A DNA stretch of 5,058 bases. Origin: Rhizobiaceae bacterium (GTDB lineage Bacteria; Pseudomonadota; Alphaproteobacteria; Rhizobiales; Rhizobiaceae). The position numbers and the translations under genes are program-made. Below the pieces are notes generated by a model. It was given only the letters and a program-made list of their open reading frames with translations. It was not told the DNA's origin and searched no databases. Of the stretch, positions 1-4,953 are shown piece after piece (within the stretch, counting starts at the first letter, position 1; every line of letters begins with the position of its first letter). The DNA lies in NCBI GenBank assembly GCA_014380965.1, contig JACMIV010000330.1:1-5058 (forward strand), read 5' to 3'.

Positions 1-58
1 CCATCGCCGTCGCCAGACGGTCGCGGAAGATGCGGGAGCGCAGGCGCTTGTCCATCAT
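1..58 (-). CDS. 5' end of an unidentified gene, possibly an XRE-type HTH regulator (partial)
   Basis: The minus strand reads MMDKRLRSRIFRDRLATAM from an ATG at 58 and continues past the left edge. A second ATG at 55 is an equally possible start. The frame stays open upstream to a stop at 146-148. However, codons before 58 are AT-rich in third position (TCA, TGT, ATT, TAT), while codons after it are nearly all G/C-ending, so coding most likely starts at 58 or 55. No clear Shine-Dalgarno sequence precedes either ATG. The basic N-terminus of the RSRIFRDRL type resembles the lead-in of some rhizobial HTH regulators, but that is recollection from 19 residues and may be wrong. A GTGA-N6-TCAC palindrome lies four bases upstream, which would suit an autoregulated gene. 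Confidence 0.45.
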   Translation of the reverse strand, partial: MMDKRLRSRIFRDRLATAM

Positions 59-61
59 GAC

Positions 62-75
62 GTGATAAATATCAC
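62..75. promoter_or_regulatory. Operator-like palindrome GTGATA-AA-TATCAC
   Basis: This is a perfect 6+6 bp inverted repeat with an AA spacer. Read as GTGA-N6-TCAC it has the spacing and core of CRP/FNR-superfamily sites, whose E. coli CRP consensus is TGTGA-N6-TCACA. It is AT-rich within a GC-rich background and lies just before the minus-strand start at 58, where a bound protein could block initiation. The binding protein is unknown; a site for the downstream gene's own product is equally possible. Confidence 0.45.
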
Positions 76-145
76 AGTCCGGTGACTTTTCCAGCAAACG
101 TGATTCAAAACATGAGAATTCACCAGATTCCTGAAAGGGCCGTTC

Positions 146-159
146 TCACGTATACGTGA
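146..159. promoter_or_regulatory. Perfect 14-bp palindrome TCACGTATACGTGA
   Basis: Every base of this 14-bp sequence is self-complementary, with no spacer, so it looks more like a dimeric protein site than an RNA hairpin. It lies between the divergent minus-strand gene at 58 and the DUF2061 gene at 312, and it uses the same GTGA/TCAC half-sites as the palindrome at 62-75. No -35/-10 pair could be assigned confidently nearby, so the gene it controls is not known. Confidence 0.35.
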
Positions 160-311
160 AGAGCAAGCCGAGCCTCGACGGAGGCGGCTCCAAACGGGCT
201 CCCAACGTGTTCGCCGCCTTCGTCGGACTTCAACAAAATCAGACAGGCCAGACCGCGGGTTTCCTCCCGGAGGAGAGCGCGAACACGGCCGTCATCCGGA
301 GTGACACTCTC

Positions 312-572
312 ATGGAATCGCGGACCCGTAGCCTCGTCAAAGCCCTTTCCTGGCAGTTTCTCGGCCTCTTCACGATGTCCGCCATCGGCTACGCCTTCAC
401 CGGCTCGCTCTCGAGCGGCGGCGCGCTGGCGCTGGCCTCGGCGGGTGTGAGCTTCTTCACCTACCTCATGCACGAGCGCGCATGGGCGGCGGTCACCTGG
501 GGCAAGCTGACCGGACGCGATCCCGTCGATCCGCGCGCAAGCCGCAGCGAGGGCGACGCGGCCGCGGCCTGA
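312..572 (+). CDS. DUF2061 family small membrane protein
   Basis: This is an 86-residue protein of unknown function, predicted to lie in the inner membrane. It matches the DUF2061 pattern: an N-terminal TRSLVKALSWQ stretch, a first hydrophobic helix (about residues 13-28), a glycine-rich turn containing the TG, a second helix (about 36-50), then Y-LMHERAW and W-G-LTG (about 53-69). The tail is short, charged and Ala-rich. The ATG at 312 was chosen because family members begin a few residues before the K-A-x-x-W motif and because GGAG at 298-301 gives a good Shine-Dalgarno spacing. The same frame is open back to a GTG at 156, but that extension has mixed third-position bases and no family resemblance. 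The gene converges with rplS. Family identity is fairly certain; the function is unknown. Confidence 0.85.
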   Translation: MESRTRSLVKALSWQFLGLFTMSAIGYAFTGSLSSGGALALASAGVSFFTYLMHERAWAAVTWGKLTGRDPVDPRASRSEGDAAAA

Positions 573-611
573 TCCGGATCGGCCCAAGCCCGCCGCTCGA
601 TACGTCATCAC

Positions 612-657
612 CGCTGATCGTCATGCTCGGGCTCCGTCCCGAGCATGACGATCAGCG
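612..657. repeat. REP-like palindrome with perfect 20-bp stem
   Basis: The left arm at 612-631 is exactly complementary to the right arm at 638-657, with a 6-nt loop, CTCCGT. The core GTCATGCTCGGG / CCCGAGCATGAC resembles dispersed intergenic palindromes familiar from alphaproteobacterial chromosomes. It lies between the convergent DUF2061 and rplS genes. It has no T-tract on either strand, so it is not a canonical intrinsic terminator, although a hairpin this stable could pause polymerase or protect transcript 3' ends. Confidence 0.7.
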
Positions 658-695
658 ACAGGCGCAAGCCCGAGGCGAACGTCCGCGCACGAACG

Positions 696-720
696 AAAAA
701 AGCGGCCCGAAGACCGCTTT
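696..720 (-). terminator. Intrinsic terminator of rplS
   Basis: Read on the minus strand, this is a 9-bp stem (AAAGCGGTC / GGCCGCTTT, one T-G wobble) closed by a TTCG tetraloop in the extra-stable C(UUCG)G context. It is followed by a run of six T, the first three of which also pair in the stem. It begins 33 nt after the rplS stop codon, the expected place for a rho-independent terminator. Confidence 0.88.
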
Positions 721-742
721 CCGTATCTGGGCCCGAAGACCG
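704..742. repeat. 13-bp direct repeat GGCCCGAAGACCG (704-716 and 730-742)
   Basis: Two identical 13-bp copies lie with their starts 26 bp apart between the rplS stop and its terminator. The outer copy (704-716) forms the loop and most of the terminator stem. The inner copy (730-742) lacks the matching A/T flanks, though its GACCG can pair with CGGTC just beyond (737-748). This could be a partial local duplication of the terminator. Confidence 0.6.
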
Positions 743-752
743 TCCGGTCGCC

Positions 753-1244
753 TTATTCGGCGGCGGTGTCCTTCGTTGCTGCAGCTTCTGCAGCAGCCTG
801 CTTTGCGGCGACCTTCTCGGCCTCGGCGCGGTTCTTCTCGCCGACGACGATCTGGCGGGCATCGTCGTTCAGCTTGCGGGCCCGAACGTTCGTGGCCTCG
901 ACGATACGAGCCGATTTGCCGCGACGATCGCGGAGGTAATAGAGCTTGGCGCGCCGGACGCGGCCGCGGCGCACGACCTCGACGCCTTCGAGCATCGGCG
1001 AGTACATCGGGAAGACGCGCTCGACGCCCTCGCCGTAGGATATCTTGCGGACCGTGAAGTTCTCCTGCAGGCCGGAGCCCGAGCGCGCGATGCAGACGCC
1101 CTCGTAGGCCTGGACGCGGGTGCGCGTGCCTTCGGTGACGCGCACGTTCACGCGCAGCGTATCGCCGGGCGAGAAGGTCGGGAGGGTACGGACGGCGGAA
1201 ATGCGGGCGGCTTCTGCCGCGTCCAGCTCGGCGATGATGTTCAT
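753..1244 (-). CDS. rplS: 50S ribosomal protein L19
   Basis: L19 is a structural protein of the large ribosomal subunit, located at the interface with the 30S subunit. The 163-residue product has the full family core: an N-terminal helix, [16 protein letters not shown] (about 24-39), the QAYEGV-IAR strand (45-54), [21 protein letters not shown] (58-78), and the basic [19 protein letters not shown] end (92-110). About 45 extra residues follow, ending in an Ala/Lys/Glu-rich tail, where the E. coli protein stops near residue 115. Such tails occur in alphaproteobacterial L19. The ATG at 1244 is preferred over an upstream in-frame ATG at 1286 because the protein then starts as MNIIAELD and an AGAGAGG Shine-Dalgarno stretch lies just upstream (about 1253-1259). 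It is separated from trmD by a permease gene on the other strand, so it needs its own promoter. Confidence 0.97.
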   Translation of the reverse strand: MNIIAELDAAEAARISAVRTLPTFSPGDTLRVNVRVTEGTRTRVQAYEGVCIARSGSGLQENFTVRKISYGEGVERVFPMYSPMLEGVEVVRRGRVRRAKLYYLRDRRGKSARIVEATNVRARKLNDDARQIVVGEKNRAEAEKVAAKQAAAEAAATKDTAAE

Positions 1245-1265
1245 GGGACATGCCTCTCTTTGTTT

Positions 1266-1287
1266 CATGCCGGCTCTGCCGGTCATG
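1266..1287 (-). promoter_or_regulatory. Hairpin in the rplS 5' leader, next to the Shine-Dalgarno site
   Basis: CATGCCGGC (1266-1274) pairs with GCCGG (1278-1282) and CATG (1284-1287) around a TCT loop, with one bulged base at 1283. On the rplS transcript this 9-bp stem would sit a few bases upstream of the AGAGAGG ribosome-binding site. A CTTGAC box on the minus strand at 1306-1301 matches the alphaproteobacterial -35 element, but no good -10 lies at the right distance, so promoter placement is uncertain. A role in controlling L19 translation is inference only. Confidence 0.35.
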
Positions 1288-1377
1288 GCCGTGTCTGACG
1301 GTCAAGTTATTCTGAGGAACGCGGCTCCTTACAGGGAGGGCCCGGTTTTGTCGAGATGACACGATGATGAAAATCAC

Positions 1378-1403
1378 GGGGCTGCAAGCCCCGGACGTTC
1401 CGG
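1378..1403. other. Two adjacent small stem-loops in the divergent control region
   Basis: GGGGCT-GCA-AGCCCC (1378-1392) and CCGGA-CGT-TCCGG (1391-1403) are perfect short inverted repeats that share two bases and so are mutually exclusive at that point. They lie in the 294-bp gap between rplS and the permease gene. No T-tract follows either one. They may belong to the rplS leader, but short GC-rich hairpins also arise by chance in DNA of this composition. Confidence 0.3.
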
Positions 1404-1456
1404 CCCATCCGCTCGGGCTGACCCGGGCGTGTGGGAACATCGAGGCCGCCGCATCG

Positions 1457-1486
1457 CTTGTGATTTCCATCGGCCTTGCTCTATGC
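1457..1486 (+). promoter_or_regulatory. Possible sigma-70 promoter for the permease gene
   Basis: CTTGTG (1457-1462) and CTATGC (1481-1486) are separated by 18 bp and resemble the alphaproteobacterial housekeeping boxes CTTGAC and CTATAT. The implied start lies about 45 nt before the ATG at 1539. Both boxes are imperfect, so this is tentative. Confidence 0.3.
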
Positions 1487-1538
1487 GTCCGGTGCGGCTG
1501 CGCGGCGCAGCGCAGCCGAATCTCGCCGAGTGTGACGC

Positions 1539-2294
1539 ATGACCCTTCTCACAGCAGCGCTTCTGTTTTTCGCGGGATTCGCCTCCGGCGCGATCAACGC
1601 GGTCGCGGGCGGGGGTACGTTCATCTCGTTTGGCGCACTGACGCTGATCGGCGTCCCGCCGATCATGGCCAATGCCACCTCCTCGATCGCCCAGTTCCCC
1701 GGCTACGTCACCTCGACGCTCGCCTACTCGTCCGACATCAAGCGGATGTGGCGCGGCGCGTTGATGTTGGCGCTCGTGTCGCTGATCGGCTCTGGCCTTG
1801 GCGCCGTGATCCTGCTCTCGCTCGACAATCCGCAGTTCCGCGCGATGGTGCCCTGGCTGCTGTTGGGCGCGACGGCGCTCTTTGCCGCCGGGCCTTGGCT
1901 GAAGCCGAAGGAGCGCCACGCCGAGGAGGCGACGGCCGGCAAGGGCATCGCCGGTCCCCTCGCCCAGTTCGTCACCGCCATCTACGGCGGCTTCTTCGGC
2001 GCCGGCATGGGCATCATGATGCTCGCGACGCTCGGCCTGACGCAGGGCGGCGACTATCACCGTCTCAATGCGCTGAAGAACCTTCTCGCCGTCGTCATCG
2101 CGGCGATCGCCATCGTCGTCTTCGTCGCCGGCGATGCGGTGAACTGGCCGGGCGCGCTGGTCATGATCCCGGGCGTCGCCCTCGGCGGCTATGCCGGCGT
2201 CTGGATCGCAAGACGCGTGAAACAGGTCTACGTCCGCACCTTCGTGATCGCCGTCGGCCTGCTCCTGGCAGGCTACTATTTCGTTACGGCTTGA
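1539..2294 (+). CDS. TauE/SafE family membrane permease (probable anion exporter)
   Basis: The 251-residue inner-membrane protein has about seven or eight hydrophobic segments, near residues 3-20, 28-46, 72-94, 102-119, 140-165, 179-198, 205-224 and 234-250. It shows the two-fold repeat of the TauE/SafE (DUF81) family: a glycine-rich [10 protein letters not shown] motif in the first helix (17-26) and its counterpart [11 protein letters not shown] (149-159) in the second half, followed by NALKNLLAV (177-185). A charged cytoplasmic-type loop (121-136) separates the halves. Family members are linked to export of sulfite, sulfoacetate or related organosulfur anions, but the substrate cannot be read from this sequence. 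The ATG at 1539 starts directly at the first membrane helix, with only a weak GAG upstream. The last 11 bp overlap the end of trmD on the other strand. Codon usage looks like that of the neighbours. Confidence 0.9.
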   Translation: MTLLTAALLFFAGFASGAINAVAGGGTFISFGALTLIGVPPIMANATSSIAQFPGYVTSTLAYSSDIKRMWRGALMLALVSLIGSGLGAVILLSLDNPQFRAMVPWLLLGATALFAAGPWLKPKERHAEEATAGKGIAGPLAQFVTAIYGGFFGAGMGIMMLATLGLTQGGDYHRLNALKNLLAVVIAAIAIVVFVAGDAVNWPGALVMIPGVALGGYAGVWIARRVKQVYVRTFVIAVGLLLAGYYFVTA

Positions 2295-2979
2295 GCGCAA
2301 GCCCCAGCAAATCCGGCCTGCGCTCGCGCGTGATCCGTTCGGCCTCCGCCTTGCGCCAGCGCGCGACGGCCCCGTGGTCGCCGGAGGTCAAGACGGGCGG
2401 GATCGTCCGGCCCTCCCATTCCGCCGGCCGCGTATAATGAGGGTGTTCGAGGAGGCCGGTCTCGAAGCTCTCCGTCTCGCCGGACTGCGCATTGCCCATG
2501 ACGCCGGGAAGCAGCCGGATGACGGCGTCGAGGAGAACGAGCGCGGCCATCTCGCCGCCCGACAGGATGTAGTCGCCGATCGAGACTTCGATCAGCCCGC
2601 GCCCTCCGATCACACGCTCGTCGACCCCCTCGAATCGCCCGCAGACGATCGTCGCGCCCGGCCCATCGGCAAGTTGGCGCACGAAGGCCTGGGTGAGCGG
2701 CCGCCCCCGCGGGCTCATGAGAAGCCGCGGCCGCGCGTCGTCATCGGGCGAAGCGTGGTCGACGGCGCGCGCTAGAACGTCGGCACGCAGCACCATGCCT
2801 GCTCCGCCGCCGGATGGCGTATCGTCCACCATCCGGTTTCGCCCGACGGAGAAGTCGCGGATCTGGAGGGTCTCGACCAAGGCATCGCCGCGTTCCAGCG
2901 CGCGGCCGGCAAGTGAGACGCCGAGCGGGCCTGGAAACATCTCGGGATAGAGTGTCAGGACGGTGGCGCGGAACGTCAT
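2284..2979 (-). CDS. trmD: tRNA (guanine-N1-)-methyltransferase
   Basis: TrmD is a SPOUT-class, trefoil-knot enzyme that uses S-adenosylmethionine to methylate N1 of G37 next to the anticodon in tRNAs reading CNN codons, preventing +1 frameshifting. The 231-residue product has the family landmarks in order: [11 protein letters not shown] (52-62), [10 protein letters not shown] (114-123), the knot motif [10 protein letters not shown] (134-143), [10 protein letters not shown] (176-185) and SGDH (199-202). The acidic residue of [10 protein letters not shown] is Glu, where E. coli has the catalytic Asp169. Glu there is common in other bacteria and should be functional. The ATG overlaps the rimM stop as ATGA, and no strong Shine-Dalgarno site is visible, which implies translational coupling to rimM. 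The gene ends 11 bp inside the oppositely oriented permease gene, and no canonical terminator follows it. Confidence 0.97.
   Translation of the reverse strand: MTFRATVLTLYPEMFPGPLGVSLAGRALERGDALVETLQIRDFSVGRNRMVDDTPSGGGAGMVLRADVLARAVDHASPDDDARPRLLMSPRGRPLTQAFVRQLADGPGATIVCGRFEGVDERVIGGRGLIEVSIGDYILSGGEMAALVLLDAVIRLLPGVMGNAQSGETESFETGLLEHPHYTRPAEWEGRTIPPVLTSGDHGAVARWRKAEAERITRERRPDLLGLALKP
2288..2303. other. Hairpin across the convergent 3' ends of the permease gene and trmD
   Basis: GGCTTG-AGCG-CAAGCC is a perfect 6-bp stem with a 4-nt loop. The permease stop codon (2292-2294) lies inside it, and the trmD stop (2284-2286) lies just beyond it on the other strand. A second stem, GCCTGC-TCCTG-GCAGGC (2257-2273), lies nearby within the permease gene. 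Neither is followed by a T-run, so they are at best weak or bidirectional transcript-end structures. Confidence 0.35.
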
Positions 2980-3572
2980 TTCACGTCTTCGTCGCCGGCG
3001 CCGGCATGTTGAGACGCCGGCTTACCATCCGGCTCTTCGCCGATCTCGTCGATGTCCTCGGGTGCGTCCAGCAGTCCAGCCGCCAGCGGCTCGACCACCA
3101 TGACGCGGCGCTCCATGTCGATGTCGGGGATTGCGGCCTCCGAGAACGGGATCATCACGGTCGGGCCCCGCGCCGGCTTGATCTCGACGACCTCACCCGC
3201 CCCGAAATCGTGGAAGGCAAACACCGTCCCGACAGGCTCTCCCGCAGCGGTCTCGACCGCCATGCCGACCATGTCGGCCTGATAGAATTCGTCTTCGTCG
3301 TCCTGAGGGAGCATCGATCGGTCGACGAACAGTTCTGTCCCGTTCAGCCGCTCGGCGTGATTGCGGTCCGTCACCTCGGCGATGGTGACGACGACCACCG
3401 TCTTCTGCACCCGTGCCGATTTGATCGTATAGCGGTTGCCTTTGGCGTCGAAAAGCGGACCGTAAGCCTTGATGTCGGTCGGCTCCTCCGTGAACGAGCG
3501 GATCCGCACCTCGCCCCTGATGCCGTGCGCACCGCCGACGACGCCGAGGAGGATGGGGTTTGCAAGCGTCAT
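2976..3572 (-). CDS. rimM: 16S rRNA-processing / 30S maturation factor RimM
   Basis: RimM binds S19 and the 16S rRNA 3' head domain and assists late assembly of the 30S subunit. The 198-residue product has the N-terminal RimM beta-barrel with [11 protein letters not shown] (14-24) and the DR-HAE-LNG strand region (69-78). A linker with [15 protein letters not shown] (89-103) leads into the C-terminal PRC-barrel, including GEPVGTV and VMIPF (about 100-162). A 30-residue acidic, disordered-looking tail follows, making it slightly longer than E. coli RimM. The ATG at 3572 gives the usual N-terminus; only a weak GAG lies upstream. Its stop codon overlaps the trmD start by 4 bp, while rpsP lies 96 bp upstream across a stable hairpin. 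That arrangement could let rimM be expressed below the ribosomal protein level. Confidence 0.96.
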   Translation of the reverse strand: MTLANPILLGVVGGAHGIRGEVRIRSFTEEPTDIKAYGPLFDAKGNRYTIKSARVQKTVVVVTIAEVTDRNHAERLNGTELFVDRSMLPQDDEDEFYQADMVGMAVETAAGEPVGTVFAFHDFGAGEVVEIKPARGPTVMIPFSEAAIPDIDMERRVMVVEPLAAGLLDAPEDIDEIGEEPDGKPASQHAGAGDEDVK

Positions 3573-3606
3573 GGTCTCGTCATCGTCCGGCTGGCTTCGA
3601 CATGCG

Positions 3607-3635
3607 AACGGGCGACAGAATGCCTGCCGCCCGTC
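3607..3635 (-). other. 12-bp stem-loop between rpsP and rimM
   Basis: On the transcript, GACGGGCGGCAG (3635-3624) pairs with CTGTCGCCCGTT (3618-3607) around the loop GCATT, with two G-U pairs. The stem lies 33 nt after the rpsP stop and 34 nt before the rimM start. No U-tract follows it, so it is not a normal terminator. A role as a processing site, partial attenuator or 3' stabiliser of the rpsP message is plausible, because S16 is needed in far larger amounts than RimM or TrmD. That is inference from position. Confidence 0.55.
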
Positions 3636-3668
3636 CGAAACGATAGAAGAAGATGCAAGAGGCCGGGC

Positions 3669-4142
3669 TTATTCGGCCTTCGGCTCTTCCTCTGCGGCAG
3701 CGGCCTCCTCTTCTGCCGGCGCATTCTTGGCGGCCTCCGCTGCAGCCGCGGCTTCAGCCGCAGCTTCGGCGGCCGCGGCGGCTTCCGCCTCGGCCTTCTC
3801 GCGGGCGTCCACTTCCTTCTGCTCGCGCTCGGCGACGCGCTCCTGGGCCTTCTTGCCGGGGAGGCCCTTCTTCTCGTTCTTGCGCTCCGGACGGTTGGCG
3901 ATGCCTGCCTGGTCGAGGAAGCGCAGGACGCGGTCGGTCGGCTGGGCGCCCTCGCCGAGCCAGTACTTGATACGGTCGTCCTTCAGCGTGACGCGCGCCG
4001 CGTCCTTCGGGAGCATCGGATTCCACGAGCCGAGGGTCTCGACGAAGCGGCCGTCGCGCGGCGAGCGGGCGTCGGCGACCACGATGTGGTAATAGGGGCG
4101 CTTCTTGGAGCCCGCACGGGCAAGGCGCATCTTCAGGGGCAT
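3669..4142 (-). CDS. rpsP: 30S ribosomal protein S16
   Basis: S16 is a structural component of the 30S body required for subunit assembly. The start is typical: [20 protein letters not shown] followed by [22 protein letters not shown] (residues 21-42) and the K-DRI-YWL-GAQPTD-V motif (about 55-72). The core ends near residue 85, about the length of E. coli S16. The remaining 70 or so residues first form a Lys/Arg-rich segment (about 86-117), then a tract built almost only of Ala and Glu (118-157). The ATG at 4142 is set by the conserved N-terminus and by an AAGGA Shine-Dalgarno seven bases upstream; the frame also runs open upstream into ffh but does not look coding there. It lies 61 bp downstream of ffh, in the classic ffh-rpsP-rimM-trmD order. 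Confidence 0.97.
   Translation of the reverse strand: MPLKMRLARAGSKKRPYYHIVVADARSPRDGRFVETLGSWNPMLPKDAARVTLKDDRIKYWLGEGAQPTDRVLRFLDQAGIANRPERKNEKKGLPGKKAQERVAEREQKEVDAREKAEAEAAAAAEAAAEAAAAAEAAKNAPAEEEAAAAEEEPKAE
3672..3789 (-). repeat. Low-complexity Ala/Glu codon tract in the 3' end of rpsP
   Basis: This stretch encodes residues 118-157 of S16 and is made of irregular repeats of GCx (Ala) and GAx (Glu) codons, giving units such as [19 protein letters not shown]. The DNA repeats are imperfect, so the tract may vary in length between strains by slippage without breaking the frame. The protein segment is probably helical or disordered and exposed on the ribosome. Confidence 0.65.
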
Positions 4143-4149
4143 TATCTTT

Positions 4150-4154
4150 TCCTT
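4150..4154 (-). promoter_or_regulatory. Shine-Dalgarno site of rpsP
   Basis: AAGGA on the minus strand lies seven bases before the ATG at 4142, in an A-rich context. It is the clearest ribosome-binding site in the minus-strand cluster and fixes the rpsP start inside a much longer open frame. Confidence 0.75.
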
Positions 4155-4203
4155 AAGGTTGAAGTCTCGTCGTTCTTGTTCCGAGGCGCCGCAAGGCAGC
4201 CGC

Positions 4204-4953
4204 CTATTTCTTCTTGCCGGGGAAACCGGGAAGTCCGGGGAAGCCGCCGCCGGGAAGACCCGGAAGCCCGCCGCCCATGCCGGGCGGCAAGCCCTTGGGC
4301 AGGCCGGGCATCTGCCCGCCCAGCCCACCGGACTGCGCCATCTTGGCCATGGCCTCCAGCTGTTTGGGGTCCATCTTGGAAAGGTCCGGCATCCCGGCCA
4401 TCCCCCCCATGCCGCCACCGCCGCCGAGCCCGAGCTTGGCGCCGAGGCCGCCCATGAGCTGGCCCATCATGCCGCCCTTGCCCTTGGACATGGACTTCAT
4501 GACGTCGGCCATCTGGCGGTGCATCTTCAGAAGCTTGTTGATGTCGGCGGAGGTCGTGCCCGAGCCCGAAGCGATGCGCTTCTTGCGCGAATGCTTCAGC
4601 ATGTCGGGATTGCCGCGCTCGGAGGCGGTCATCGAGCCGATGATGGCGAGCTGGCGCTTCAGGAGCTTGTCGTCGAGGCCGGCAGCGGCGACCTGATCCT
4701 TGATCTTCCCCATGCCGGGCATGAGGCCCATCATCCCGCCCATGCCGCCCATGTTCTGCATCTGGCGAATCTGGTCGGCGAGATCGTTGAGGTCGAACTT
4801 GCCCGACTGCATCTTCCTGGCCATCGCCGCGGCCTTTTCCGCGTCGATGTTCTCCGCCGCCCGTTCGACGAGGGAGACGATGTCGCCCATGCCCAGGATG
4901 CGGTCCGCGATGCGCGAGGGATGAAAATCCTCCAGCGCGTCCATGTTCTCGCC
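4204..4953 (-). CDS. ffh: Signal recognition particle protein Ffh, C-terminal half (partial)
   Basis: Ffh is the SRP GTPase that binds 4.5S RNA and signal sequences and delivers ribosomes to FtsY at the membrane. About 249 residues are present. They run from the end of the GTPase domain ([20 protein letters not shown], from 4944) through the whole methionine-rich M domain. That domain includes the finger-loop region ([18 protein letters not shown]) and the SRP RNA-binding motif [20 protein letters not shown] (about 4590-4531). A long Gly/Met/Pro tail with GLPG/GFPG units ends in KKK and a TAG stop. Residues upstream of about 4953 no longer match Ffh: the minus frame is open to the window edge, but it reads the antisense of ffh itself. 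The ATG at 5019 in that frame is therefore not a real start. The NG domain is missing from this window. Confidence 0.93.
   Translation of the reverse strand, partial: GENMDALEDFHPSRIADRILGMGDIVSLVERAAENIDAEKAAAMARKMQSGKFDLNDLADQIRQMQNMGGMGGMMGLMPGMGKIKDQVAAAGLDDKLLKRQLAIIGSMTASERGNPDMLKHSRKKRIASGSGTTSADINKLLKMHRQMADVMKSMSKGKGGMMGQLMGGLGAKLGLGGGGGMGGMAGMPDLSKMDPKQLEAMAKMAQSGGLGGQMPGLPKGLPPGMGGGLPGLPGGGFPGLPGFPGKKK

Noticed and set aside
156..311. N-terminal extension of the DUF2061 protein from a GTG at 156
   Set aside because: The extension has mixed third-position bases and no resemblance to the family. The ATG at 312 has a well-spaced GGAG and gives the normal domain start.
612..657. Intrinsic terminator at the 20-bp palindrome
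   Set aside because: No T-run follows on either strand, so it was listed as a REP-like repeat instead.
1364..2437. 357-codon plus-strand frame overlapping the permease gene
   Set aside because: It reads the permease gene and the end of trmD out of frame and gives an Arg-rich product with no family resemblance.
2814..4457. 547-codon open frame on the plus strand opposite trmD, rimM, rpsP and ffh
   Set aside because: It is the high-GC antisense shadow of four well-recognised genes. It is rich in Arg and Pro and shows no recognisable domain.
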